The notes beneath the pieces were generated by a model that saw only the letters and a program-made list of their open reading frames with translations, was not told the DNA's origin and made no database searches. Of a stretch of DNA of 64,000 nt, positions 53,519 to 62,586 are shown one piece after another. The position numbers and the translations under genes are program-made. The first letter of the stretch is position 1. Each line of letters begins with the position of its first letter. The DNA comes from Cesiribacteraceae bacterium YIM B00369. GTDB taxonomy: Bacteria; Bacteroidota; Bacteroidia; Cytophagales; Cyclobacteriaceae. The DNA lies in contig JAFMYY010000013.1 in the NCBI GenBank assembly GCA_017948555.1, positions 105,895 through 169,894 of the forward strand. Direction: 5' to 3'.

Positions 53519-53977
53519 TTATTGGCTGCTGATAATGAGATAATTGCTGTTGTTTACAAAGGTTTGGTAGGGGCGGAGTGGGCGTGGCGGAGAGGTAGCC
53601 GGTCCGCTTGTAGGCCAGCCTGTTTGAGGGTCAAAAAAGGATCCGCAGCAGTCGTCTTCCAAAAAAAAGCCGGAGCTGTGAGCGGTGATTAAGGCGCAGT
53701 CATCCTCCGGATGATACGGACAGGCCCTGTCATAAGCTCTGTAAGACTGGCTGTCCTCATCCCTGAGAACAACAATGCCTTTATACCCCAGCTGGTCAAG
53801 ATAAATAAAACCATTTTGCTGTTTAAGGTTCTGGTAGCTCAGGCTGTTCAGGTTTATCTCCTCATACACCAGCACATACGGAATGGTAAGCTCAGGTTCA
53901 TTGGATTTACAGCCCGAAAAAGATAGGAGGAAGCTGAAAAGCAACAGGAATAATATAGTAATTGGTTTTAAGGTCAT
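53519..53977 (-). CDS. Rieske-like lipoprotein with changed ligand pattern
   Basis: A 152-residue lipoprotein (lipobox SFSGC, Cys about 23) with a Rieske-type C-terminal half: AYDRACPYHPEDDC and FFLEDDCCGSFFDPQTGWPT, then SGPATSPPRPLRPY. A true Rieske site has CxH and CxxH; here they read CPYH and CCGS, so the second His is absent where expected. It may bind no 2Fe-2S cluster. It starts 48 bp after pheS on the same strand. Confidence 0.65.
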   Translation of the reverse strand: MTLKPITILFLLLFSFLLSFSGCKSNEPELTIPYVLVYEEINLNSLSYQNLKQQNGFIYLDQLGYKGIVVLRDEDSQSYRAYDRACPYHPEDDCALITAHSSGFFLEDDCCGSFFDPQTGWPTSGPATSPPRPLRPYQTFVNNSNYLIISSQ

Positions 53978-54025
53978 AAGCTATAATGGCTGGTGCTCCG
54001 GCTGCCTTGCAGCTCCCTTTCTCCC

Positions 54026-55051
54026 TTATGATAAGGAAGTAAACTGCCTTAAAAAACGTACATCATTTTCTGTAAACAGTCTGAGGTCCCGTATCTGGTA
54101 TTTTAACATAGTAATCCTTTCAATTCCCATGCCAAAAGCAAATCCGCTGTATTTCTTTGAGTCAATGCCACAGTTGTCGAGCACATTAGGGTCTACCATT
54201 CCGGCGCCACCAATTTCAACCCAGCCGCTGTATTTACAAATATTACAACCTTCGCCTCCGCAAATATTGCAGGTAATATCCATTTCAGCACTTGGCTCTG
54301 TAAAAGGGAAATAAGAAGGCCGGAAACGTACTTTAGTTTGTTTGCCAAAAAGTTCTTTTGCGAAATAATAAAGAGTTTGCTTCAAATCAGCAAAACTTAC
54401 TCCTTCATCTACAAATAGCCCTTCCACCTGATGGAATACACAATGAGCCCTTGCGGAAATAGCCTCGTTCCTGTATACCCGTCCCGGGGAGAGGGTGCGG
54501 ATAGGAGGTTTTTGGTTTTCCATTACCCGAACCTGCACAGATGAGGTGTGGGTACGAAGGGCGATGTCGGGCTTCTTTTCCACAAAGAAAGTATCCTGCA
54601 TTTCGCGTGCAGGGTGGTTTTCGGGAAAGTTCAGGGCGGAGAAATTATGCCAGTCATCTTCTATTTCAGGTCCTTCAGATACATTGAAGCCGATACGTTC
54701 GAAGATGCGGATAATCTCAGCCCGGGTGGCACTCAATGGATGGATGGCGCCTACAGTATCCGGGCGCGAAGGAAGGGTAAGGTCGGGATGATCTTCCTGT
54801 GCATCTCCCTTCAGGTTTTCCAGAGACTGAATCAGCTCCTGGAATTTAGTAGTTACAGCATCCTTCAATTCATTTATTTGCTGGCCATAAGCTTTACGTT
54901 CCTCTGCAGGTACGTTTTTCATTTCGGCAAAAAGATCACCAAGAATGTTCTTCCGGCCGATAAACCGCAGGCGGTACTGTTCCAGCTCTTCTTCGTTGCT
55001 TACCTTATAATTCTCTATTTCTTCTTTTATCGCTTGTATATTCGCTGACAT
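54026..55051 (-). CDS. pheS: Phenylalanine-tRNA ligase alpha subunit
   Basis: A 341-residue class II tRNA synthetase subunit. An N-terminal coiled coil (about 1-85) precedes the catalytic core with HPARDMQDTFF-type motif 2 (here ENHPAREMQDTFFVEKKPDI), RALRTHTSSVQVR-like region (IALRTHTSSVQVRVM), FRPSYFPFTEPSAEMDITC, and motif 3 GFAFGMGIERITML. pheT is not adjacent, as is common in Bacteroidota. The upstream region has a TAACTTTG promoter element. Confidence 0.96.
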   Translation of the reverse strand: MSANIQAIKEEIENYKVSNEEELEQYRLRFIGRKNILGDLFAEMKNVPAEERKAYGQQINELKDAVTTKFQELIQSLENLKGDAQEDHPDLTLPSRPDTVGAIHPLSATRAEIIRIFERIGFNVSEGPEIEDDWHNFSALNFPENHPAREMQDTFFVEKKPDIALRTHTSSVQVRVMENQKPPIRTLSPGRVYRNEAISARAHCVFHQVEGLFVDEGVSFADLKQTLYYFAKELFGKQTKVRFRPSYFPFTEPSAEMDITCNICGGEGCNICKYSGWVEIGGAGMVDPNVLDNCGIDSKKYSGFAFGMGIERITMLKYQIRDLRLFTENDVRFLRQFTSLS

Positions 55052-55156
55052 AGATGTTTGCCTGATATTTAATGTGCTGCAAAGCTGATGAAATAAGCCT
55101 GAGGTTTTACAGGAATATATTCATAAGTCCGGAGCGTCGAATTTAATTTTGAATTA

Positions 55157-55164
55157 CAAAGTTA
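55157..55164 (-). promoter_or_regulatory. Predicted -7 element of pheS
   Basis: Minus-strand TAACTTTG, an exact TAnnTTTG match, about 105 bp before the pheS start. No TTG is seen at -33. Confidence 0.35.
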
Positions 55165-55215
55165 ATAAAAATGAGAATGAAGCGGAGGGCAGGAGTTGAA
55201 ATAATACTGCCCGGG

Positions 55216-55254
55216 CATAAAAAAAGCAGCCTTTTGGGGGCAGCTTTTTTTATG
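55216..55254 (-). terminator. Bidirectional-type terminator after the polysaccharide operon
   Basis: A symmetric stem: CATAAAAAAAGC (55216-55227) pairs with GCTTTTTTTATG (55243-55254), with GCC/GGC inside. T runs occur on both sides of the loop. It lies about 110 bp past the acyltransferase stop. Confidence 0.75.
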
Positions 55255-55366
55255 CTTTATTGGTGATTATCTAAAAATAGATTGAGCTGAAATTAATGAA
55301 GAATTTGTGTAAGATTATTTTCAGAATCTTTCTGCTGCAGTTGGATATTATAAAACATTATTTTTA

Positions 55367-56437
55367 TTAGAAACGGGAAAAGCTTGTGGGTGGGACTGTT
55401 GTCTTTTCTGATTTACTCATCTCCATAAAAAACTTCTCAAATTTTTCATACACAATATAGCTAATTCCTAAGGTAATAAGAATTGATGAAATAACTAATA
55501 TATATATTGGAAAATGGTAGAGATATTTTTCCAAAATTGAAAAACCGATACTTATTATTGAATACACAATTGGGTGAAGCAAATAAACGGAATAACTAGC
55601 TTCTCCAAGCATGGTTAATGGCTTATCAAAAATTTCAGGTAATTTATAGTTTAATTTATAAAAGCTAAGGCAAATCATAAAACAACTAATTGTGAAAATT
55701 ATCCTATTGTTTCCTGTTACTAAGAGAATTAAATCCCCTGCTGAAGGGTAAAAGATGAAAATAGAAAGTCCGCATATTAAAAGCAGAAGATTAGTTACCA
55801 TTCCAATGTTCACATCTTTAAAATTCATTCCAATAAGAAAACCACCAAGGAAAAGTAATAATTGATTTAGTGGATTTACATAATTTCTCCATTGTTCGCT
55901 CAAAGGCTGATTTATATCAAAAATTATATAAGCGAAGTATAAATAAGTAATTGTAATTAGTATGGATAATAATATAAATGCAATTCTTGATTTGTTTTTG
56001 AGAAGTATAAAAACCGGAAAAAATATATAAAATACTAATTCATTTCCAATTGACCAGGCGCCTGTGGCGAAGTATCCATCCCAATGAAATAGTCCAAAGA
56101 GCCCGGTTAAGTTTAGAGTTAAGTCAGAGATGTTGGGAAATTGCCGTGATAAAATAATTGTAATAAGGGTTGCCAGCCATAAAAGTGGAAATATTCTGTA
56201 AAACCTCTTTTTTGCAAAAGTTATTAATTGCTTTTTCGATGGTTCCATTCTTTTATGATATACATAATACAAAGTTAAACCACTTAAAACATAAAATATA
56301 GAAACCCCATAGACTCCAAGCCTTCCAAGAAAGGATTCAGAAGTGAAGCTGCCTCCAGCCCAACCCATATAATGATACACCATTATGCCAAAAGCGGAAA
56401 GTCCCCTTAAATAATCTAAATTGTAAAGTCTGTTCAT
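55367..56437 (-). CDS. Acyltransferase 3 family membrane protein
   Basis: A 356-residue integral membrane acyltransferase (about ten helices), probably adding acetyl or similar groups to the surface polysaccharide. Family signs: LDYLRGLSAFGIMVYHYMGWAGG (Arg and His at about 10 and 21), YGVSIFYVLSGLTLYYVY and FYRIFPLLWLATL. The start at 56437 (MNRLYNLDYLRG) is chosen; an ATG 15 bp earlier is possible. It lies at the end of the polysaccharide cluster, 190 bp after the sugar transferase. Confidence 0.85.
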   Translation of the reverse strand: MNRLYNLDYLRGLSAFGIMVYHYMGWAGGSFTSESFLGRLGVYGVSIFYVLSGLTLYYVYHKRMEPSKKQLITFAKKRFYRIFPLLWLATLITIILSRQFPNISDLTLNLTGLFGLFHWDGYFATGAWSIGNELVFYIFFPVFILLKNKSRIAFILLSILITITYLYFAYIIFDINQPLSEQWRNYVNPLNQLLLFLGGFLIGMNFKDVNIGMVTNLLLLICGLSIFIFYPSAGDLILLVTGNNRIIFTISCFMICLSFYKLNYKLPEIFDKPLTMLGEASYSVYLLHPIVYSIISIGFSILEKYLYHFPIYILVISSILITLGISYIVYEKFEKFFMEMSKSEKTTVPPTSFSRF

Positions 56438-56626
56438 AAATATTTTTCCCACAAACAGGCAACCTGTTATGCATTTGAACTTCTCTCCAGATTTTGATTC
56501 TGGAAAATGATTGTTTCCAAGAATGAACCTTTCTTAATAAAACTTAATGAAGATTATAACGATGGTATCTAAATTTCAGGAATTGAAAAGAGGGAAATTT
56601 ATTAGGAGAAACTTGTGTATTTAATT

Positions 56627-57994
56627 CTATTTTCCTCTTCCCTGTACCATAACCAAAGCTGTTAGGTACATAACTTTAAAGTCAAGCCACATGGATGAGT
56701 TGTCGATATACAGCAGGTCAATTCGCAGCCTTTGCAGCATTTCACCTACATTTTCAGCATATCCGTATTTTACCTGTCCTAAAGAGGTAATACCGGGCTT
56801 AATGCGAAGTAAGCGTTTGTAATGAGGAGACTTTTGAATGATTTGATCTATAAAGAAAGTTCTTTCAGGCCTGGGGCCAACAATTGCCATATCGCCAATT
56901 AATACATTAAAGAACTGAGGTAGCTCATCAAGTCTTGTTTTTCTCATTATCCTGCCCCATTTGGTAATCCTCGGATCAAAGTCAGAGGAAAGGGAAGGCC
57001 CCATTTTTTCAGCGTCAACCCGCATACTGCGGAATTTATAAATTCGGAACGGAACACCACCCTTACCGACTCTCTCTTGGCTGAAAAGTACCGGACCTTT
57101 AGAGGTGAGCTTGGTCATGATGGCAATAAAGAGCAGTAAAGGACTGATAAAGACTAAAACAATGGAAGAGAACACCACATCAAAAGTGCGTTTGAAAATG
57201 ATGTTTTTCAGGTCATCCAGTGGTATGGCAGAAATGTTAAGTACAGGTATATGATCGTATTTTTCCAATTCCACCCCTTTAGCTGAAAAGCCCCTGAAAT
57301 CGGCAATTAGCTTAACCTTAATGATATTAGCATCGGCAAAAGCAAGAAGCTCCTTTACTTTTGTGTATTGTACATAAGGAAGGCAGCAATAGATTTCTTC
57401 CACTTCATTATTCAATGCAAATTCTTTCAGTTCATCCAGTCTGCCTTTTATCTCAGGTCCTTTTTTTCTGTTATCGAAAATACCCACCAGTTTGTAGCCA
57501 TATTCCGGATGTTCCCTGAAATATCCTTTAAGCTCCAGGGCCAGGTCGCCATATCCTAAAATAACAATGTTACGGCCGTTATAGCCGGAAGAGCGGTAAG
57601 CCTGTAAGGAGTAAAAGAAAAAGCATTTCCACAGGAAGTCGCCTGATGCAAAGATGATGTATGTTAATATTACCTGCTCCCTTGAGAAGTAGAATGCTTT
57701 CATCAGAACAAAGAAAGCGGTAATAAGGAGCAAATGGATAATTATAAGGCTAAGCTGCCGGCGTAAGATTTTTGGTAAAACCGTTGTCCGGGAAATTTTA
57801 TAAGGCTGGTAAAGAGCAGTTAAAATTAACCAGCTGACATTATAGAAGGCAAAGAGTTCCAGGTATTCAATACTTGAAAACACATCAAGTGACTGAAACT
57901 TAAAATAGAAGGCAAGCAGGAAGGCAAGATTTAAAACAATTAAATCTCCCAGTACCTGTAGGGAATTAAGAAATCTTGAGTAGCGATACTGCAC
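56627..57994 (-). CDS. Initiating sugar-phosphate transferase (WcaJ type)
   Basis: A 455-residue polyprenyl-phosphate sugar-1-phosphate transferase that starts repeat-unit assembly on the lipid carrier. It has four or five N-terminal helices (to about 115), a nucleotide-binding-like domain (about 140-265, RNIVILGYGDLALELKGY), then the catalytic domain: KRTFDVVFSSIVLVFISPLL, SKGPVLFSQERVGKGG, FRIYKFRSMRVDAE, TRLDELPQFFNVLIGDMAIV, and GPRPERTFF. It lies 95 bp after the O-antigen ligase-like gene. Confidence 0.92.
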   Translation of the reverse strand: MQYRYSRFLNSLQVLGDLIVLNLAFLLAFYFKFQSLDVFSSIEYLELFAFYNVSWLILTALYQPYKISRTTVLPKILRRQLSLIIIHLLLITAFFVLMKAFYFSREQVILTYIIFASGDFLWKCFFFYSLQAYRSSGYNGRNIVILGYGDLALELKGYFREHPEYGYKLVGIFDNRKKGPEIKGRLDELKEFALNNEVEEIYCCLPYVQYTKVKELLAFADANIIKVKLIADFRGFSAKGVELEKYDHIPVLNISAIPLDDLKNIIFKRTFDVVFSSIVLVFISPLLLFIAIMTKLTSKGPVLFSQERVGKGGVPFRIYKFRSMRVDAEKMGPSLSSDFDPRITKWGRIMRKTRLDELPQFFNVLIGDMAIVGPRPERTFFIDQIIQKSPHYKRLLRIKPGITSLGQVKYGYAENVGEMLQRLRIDLLYIDNSSMWLDFKVMYLTALVMVQGRGK

Positions 57995-58088
57995 AATTAT
58001 CCTCCGTTATATATAATGTTTTGCAAATCTAATAGACTTTTTGTCGAAAAGAAAAGGAAAATTATTCTTTATTTTATGATATAGTACA

Positions 58089-59312
58089 TCAATGATTAAA
58101 GTTCTTTTTATTGAATATAATGGTGGCTGCACAAATGGTGAAAATGAAAATTGAGACTTGCCGAGCAAGCATATTTTCTGTAAAACAGTTGATTGCAAAA
58201 ACAATTACGAATAGCTGAGCAGCAAAATAGTTGTACTTAATAGACTCTTTGTATAAAAATGTAATAATCATTATAAAGATGGATAAGCCAATAATTCCAT
58301 AGCTGAGGATTAAGTTTAGGTATTCATTGTGGGCGTTGAAATTGCTTTTCGATTCATGGACCCAGGACCAATAAGTATTTTGTTCAAACTCATTTTTGTA
58401 GCATTCAATTAACTTGTTGCTGGTACTGGTTGAATTGAAATGCCCAACCAGTAAAGAAAAATCTTCATCAGTGAATTGATCATACGCACATCTCCATATC
58501 AAAATTCTTGCTTCTCCTTTTCCCTGCATCAAATATTCAAATCTGTCGGTAAAGCGAGGATAGTTTAGAAGAAGAATTAAGCTGGAGGCAAAGACTAATG
58601 CTATTACTATCAAAGTTTTGAAATTCAATAGATTTCGTTTGTAAAGGTACATGAAAGTAAAGTACATTAACGCAATTCCTAGAGTAGCGATTGTTAACCT
58701 TGCCACTATGAGCAAAAGGGCTGCAATAGAAATTAATAATCCCACGTATCGAATGGAATTAATTTTAAAACCATGATGATAAATTAATGATAAAACGTAT
58801 ACAACAGACAAGACCTCTATAAGACCAAAATATGGCCGGTGAATATGTGAAATTTCATTTACTCTTGGCCCATCAACTGGAATATAGCCTATTTCTGTAT
58901 AAATTTGTGCTGCTGAAAAAAAAGAAAGAAGACCCAGGAAGAATGCGAGACTAAAGATTCCTTCCCAGAATCCTGTGGTTACTTCAGAAATTTTTTCTTT
59001 AGGAAGAAGAGCAAAAGTCAATGGAACTATGAAGAAGGAAATTACCTTTTCAATAACCTTTATTTCTGATTTATATTCTGAAGTAAATGCTATTCCTACT
59101 ACGTAGAGGAGAAAAAAAGAAATGAATAACAGAAGGCCAATTGATCTTAAGTTTTTTTTTAAATTTTGATGGTACTTTAGAAGAGCCATCAAAACAAAGG
59201 CTATGAGAGGAACATTGGACCAAATGGGTTTAAGTGGTAGTAGTATAATACAAATAAAAATAAGGGACCCTTCTATTGGTATTTCCTTTAATTTAGGAAT
59301 GTTTTTTAGCAT
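58089..59312 (-). CDS. O-antigen ligase/polymerase-family membrane protein 1
   Basis: A 407-residue protein with about eleven helices. The family loop is near residue 300: NTYWSWVHESKSNFNAHNEY, where the His-Asn region matches the Wzy_C/WaaL pattern, followed by LNLILSYGIIGL. It is either a ligase or a polymerase of the surface polysaccharide. It overlaps the upstream glycosyltransferase gene by 20 bp. Confidence 0.8.
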   Translation of the reverse strand: MLKNIPKLKEIPIEGSLIFICIILLPLKPIWSNVPLIAFVLMALLKYHQNLKKNLRSIGLLLFISFFLLYVVGIAFTSEYKSEIKVIEKVISFFIVPLTFALLPKEKISEVTTGFWEGIFSLAFFLGLLSFFSAAQIYTEIGYIPVDGPRVNEISHIHRPYFGLIEVLSVVYVLSLIYHHGFKINSIRYVGLLISIAALLLIVARLTIATLGIALMYFTFMYLYKRNLLNFKTLIVIALVFASSLILLLNYPRFTDRFEYLMQGKGEARILIWRCAYDQFTDEDFSLLVGHFNSTSTSNKLIECYKNEFEQNTYWSWVHESKSNFNAHNEYLNLILSYGIIGLSIFIMIITFLYKESIKYNYFAAQLFVIVFAINCFTENMLARQVSIFIFTICAATIIFNKKNFNH

Positions 59313-60423
59313 GTTGGATATATAAGCCTTCTAATTTGGAGATATTTCCTTTAGCAGTAAAGTACTTCAGGAATTGCTGAAAAGATTCTTTACCCATTTC
59401 GCACAATTTATCCTGATCATTTATTATTGGAATTATACTTTCCGCTACTTCTGTAGAGGAAGTGTCCAAATTAAAGAGCATACCACCTTTACCATCTTTT
59501 ATGCAGTCTCTGTTTCCATCTACATCTGATAAGAGACATGGTTTTCCATTAGCCATTGCCTCCAGTACTGCAAAAGAAAGTCCCTCGTATCTTGCAAAAG
59601 ATACGTAAAGCAAACTTTTTTTAAGAATAGTTAAAGTTTCATTTCTACTTGTCCATTCAAAAAGTTTTACAGCCTGGGTTAGATTGTTTTCCTGAATAAA
59701 TTTCTTGGATTTTAACAAATCAGGAGAATAGTGTCCAACTCCAAGGATATAAAGCTTAATATGAGGAAGCCTTTTGTGGATGTCCTTAAAAACTTTCAGT
59801 AAGAACATGGTGTTTTTTTGGAAGGAGGGTCTGCCAATTGAACAAATGAAATCAGATTCAAAATTAAAATCAGGTTCCTCCTGAGGCTCTGGTAAAAAGT
59901 TATCCACAACATAAATTCTTTCCTTAGGATATCTTGTATCTTTTAAGGCTCGTATTGCTTCTGAATCAGAACAGGCAATAAGGAAACTGTTCGTCAATCC
60001 AAAAGCGTTTTCTATAGTTTGGAATAAGGATCTTTTGAATTTGTTCTCTGCACTTAAAAAAGAAAAAGCCTGTGGGGTAAAAAATGTCGGAATTCTAGTT
60101 AAACTTCCAAGTGCTCTACCAATAATTCCACCTTTTGCACTGTGGCAATGGATAAGTTGAGGTTTTTCCTTTTTTACGATCGAAATTGATTTTTTTAGAA
60201 AACGAAGATCATTTCCAGGCTGAATTTCTCTTTGAAGTTCTAAACAATAAGTCTTAACTAGTTTGCCGGAATTGTACAAAAGAGGCTTCGCGTTTTCTTC
60301 AATGTCTCTGATGAGGATTAATTCAAACCTTTCTTCATCAATGTTTTCTGCAATTAATTCCAGCGAGGTGCCCACTCCCGCAAGAACTTTAGCGATATGA
60401 AGAATTTTTATTTTGCTTTCCAA
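59293..60423 (-). CDS. Glycosyltransferase, GT4 type
   Basis: A 376-residue GT-B fold transferase. The N-terminal domain has LAGVGTSLELIAENI, and HCHSAKGGIIGRALG near residue 95. The C-terminal domain has ARYEGLSFAVLEAMANGKPC (the EX7E motif, about 265-285) and DVDGNRDCIKDGKGG. It adds one sugar to the lipid-linked repeat unit; sugar unknown. Overlaps both neighbours (16 bp upstream, 20 bp downstream). Confidence 0.88.
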   Translation of the reverse strand: MESKIKILHIAKVLAGVGTSLELIAENIDEERFELILIRDIEENAKPLLYNSGKLVKTYCLELQREIQPGNDLRFLKKSISIVKKEKPQLIHCHSAKGGIIGRALGSLTRIPTFFTPQAFSFLSAENKFKRSLFQTIENAFGLTNSFLIACSDSEAIRALKDTRYPKERIYVVDNFLPEPQEEPDFNFESDFICSIGRPSFQKNTMFLLKVFKDIHKRLPHIKLYILGVGHYSPDLLKSKKFIQENNLTQAVKLFEWTSRNETLTILKKSLLYVSFARYEGLSFAVLEAMANGKPCLLSDVDGNRDCIKDGKGGMLFNLDTSSTEVAESIIPIINDQDKLCEMGKESFQQFLKYFTAKGNISKLEGLYIQHAKKHS

Positions 60424-61217
60424 TTTATTCCTTTCTTAAGTTTTTCTAATCTTTTTCTTGAAAAATTCAGGAGTATTAAGTTCCTAAGGATACCTGCAAT
60501 AGGATGATACCCAAAATAGAAGTTATCTTTTATTACTTTTATCCGACTCTTAACCTGTTCTTTTCTTTTTCTGGAAGAAATACTGTTAACATTAATTTCA
60601 TATTGAATGAGAAACTCAGGTAGATTAGCTACTTCGTATTTTTTAACAATTTTAAAAAAGAACGCATAATCTTCGGCTGCAGGATAAATATTAGGATAAA
60701 GACCTACTTCATGCAGAGCTTTAACTCTGAACATAATCGAAGGGTGAATGAAGGGGTTCTGAAGAAAAATTCTTTTTCGGAGCCTTTCATGGTCTATTGG
60801 GAAACACAAATTATAAAGTTTATTACCTTGTTCATCAACGACTTTTCCCCATGTTCCTAAAAGGTATACTTTTTTGTTTTTTTCGAAAAACTCCCTTTGT
60901 TTATTAAATCTACTTCCAATATTTATGTCACCACAATCTAGCCTTGCGGCATATTCATAGGAATTTTTGATGATCCATTCTAACCCTGTATTTAAGGCTG
61001 TTTCTATTCCACAATTATTCCCTAAGTAATGGAAAAAAACGTTGCCATTGGCATTGAAAGCCGCTAAAGCCTTTCTTTCATCTATTTTTTTACTTTCACT
61101 TCCATCATCAATGATTAAAATATCGGTTTTTTCTTCAGCATTTATAGATCTCAATGACTTATATAAGCCTTCTGGGTCATTGAAATGTGGTATAAGGACA
61201 ATAACTTTATTTTTCAT
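60408..61217 (-). CDS. Glycosyltransferase, GT2 type
   Basis: A 269-residue inverting GT-A transferase. It starts VIVLIPHFNDPEGLYKSLRS, has IDDGS (about 36-40) and LDCGD in place of the usual DxD (about 92-96), then PAAEDYAFFFKIVKKYEV (acceptor/ED motif). It overlaps the polymerase gene by 11 bp and the GT4 gene by 16 bp. Confidence 0.88.
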   Translation of the reverse strand: MKNKVIVLIPHFNDPEGLYKSLRSINAEEKTDILIIDDGSESKKIDERKALAAFNANGNVFFHYLGNNCGIETALNTGLEWIIKNSYEYAARLDCGDINIGSRFNKQREFFEKNKKVYLLGTWGKVVDEQGNKLYNLCFPIDHERLRKRIFLQNPFIHPSIMFRVKALHEVGLYPNIYPAAEDYAFFFKIVKKYEVANLPEFLIQYEINVNSISSRKRKEQVKSRIKVIKDNFYFGYHPIAGILRNLILLNFSRKRLEKLKKGINWKAK

Positions 61218-62586
61218 TTTTTAAAAGAATAAAAGCTAGAGGAATTGTTAACCAATATCCCGTTAACCGAAAGGTGTCAATTTGCAAATATATTAGGATA
61301 TAACTAGCTAAAAGAGAAGAAGTAATTACTAGTAGTAAATACCCAGCATTACTGCTCATCTTCTTTCGAAGCATGACTAATTTATAAAGCAATAAGAAGT
61401 TAATAAAGAAAAAGAATAGGGCATTGAATATTCCTGTTTCTGCAGCCAAGCGTGTAAACATTGAGAAGCCAGGAGGCCAAGTAGGATTATTACTGTCAGA
61501 CCAGTTTCTGATTTCATAACTCCTTTCATATGCCCACTTTGAATAATATGAAGGAAAATAGTATCCTTGTTGACCAAAACCTACTCCAAAAAATGGATTA
61601 TCTAAAGCTATTTGCATGGCAGCTTCCTGTGTACTCCATCTGGAAATTGAAGAAACCTGCAACTCGCTTTTCTGATTAACAGAAATAGATTGAATCTTGT
61701 CAATGATTGTATCAGCTGTCAGATATCCAACAACAACAAAAACAGCTGTAAAAATGGGTGTAAGATAAATAACATTAATAAATCTTTGTTTTTTAACTTT
61801 AAATTTGAATTGAAGGGCAAAGAACAATAGTATTTCAAAAGTTATTACTACCAAACCTGACCGGGAGCCGGAAAAATAAACCAGCATCAGAACGGCTGTT
61901 AAAATTGCCCAATTTCTGTAGTATTTTCCAGGATCAGAGAAAAAGTAGCTAAGCAACCATGGAGTAGCAAAAACTAAATATAGTGTAAGGAAAGGAGGTT
62001 CTGGTGTTACCGATCGGATACGGTCCAGGTTGAGGTAGGAGAATGTTGGTTCAGATCTTATAAGCCAGTCTACCTTTTCTAATAAGGGCGTGAATGTTTC
62101 AACTCCATATAAATGTATGATTTCAAAGAAGGCATATATTAATACAACAACAAAAGAAGCTAGCACAGCTTTTCTTATGAGAAAAAGAAGCTGTTCTGGA
62201 GTATTTCTCGTGAAAATATTGTAGAAAAAATGGCAAATAACTAAACTGTAAAAAATTAACAGACCATACTGTAAGATAAACTTTTCATATCCATTCTTTC
62301 CCTTAAAGACATGGCCAAAACTGCTTATTGAAACTACAGAACTAAAAGAAACCAGCAATACAAAAAGTAGTAATAGTAGGTATTGGTTGTTTTTAATTAT
62401 TTTAAAATTTCCATTAATAAAAACCGAAAGAAAAAAAAAAGGAATACAGATGAATAAAATAAAATGTGCAGAAGCATCATTTTGGAGTTCACCTAAAAAT
62501 GAAAAGCCAGAAACCCCTGTGAAAGGGAGTAGAAAAATGATTATTACAAGTAGTAGTTGATTAAACCTGTTTAAACTTAATTGCAT
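61207..62586 (-). CDS. O-antigen ligase/polymerase-family membrane protein 2 (probable Wzy)
   Basis: A 459-residue polytopic membrane protein with about eleven helices. A periplasmic loop near 330-385 carries ALDNPFFGVGFGQQGYYFPS and PPGFSMFTRLAAETGIFNAL, a common Wzy/ligase pattern. With the other family member downstream, one may polymerise repeat units and the other act on the finished chain; which is which is not shown. Overlaps GT4 upstream by 26 bp. Confidence 0.8.
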   Translation of the reverse strand: MQLSLNRFNQLLLVIIIFLLPFTGVSGFSFLGELQNDASAHFILFICIPFFFLSVFINGNFKIIKNNQYLLLLLFVLLVSFSSVVSISSFGHVFKGKNGYEKFILQYGLLIFYSLVICHFFYNIFTRNTPEQLLFLIRKAVLASFVVVLIYAFFEIIHLYGVETFTPLLEKVDWLIRSEPTFSYLNLDRIRSVTPEPPFLTLYLVFATPWLLSYFFSDPGKYYRNWAILTAVLMLVYFSGSRSGLVVITFEILLFFALQFKFKVKKQRFINVIYLTPIFTAVFVVVGYLTADTIIDKIQSISVNQKSELQVSSISRWSTQEAAMQIALDNPFFGVGFGQQGYYFPSYYSKWAYERSYEIRNWSDSNNPTWPPGFSMFTRLAAETGIFNALFFFFINFLLLYKLVMLRKKMSSNAGYLLLVITSSLLASYILIYLQIDTFRLTGYWLTIPLAFILLKNEK

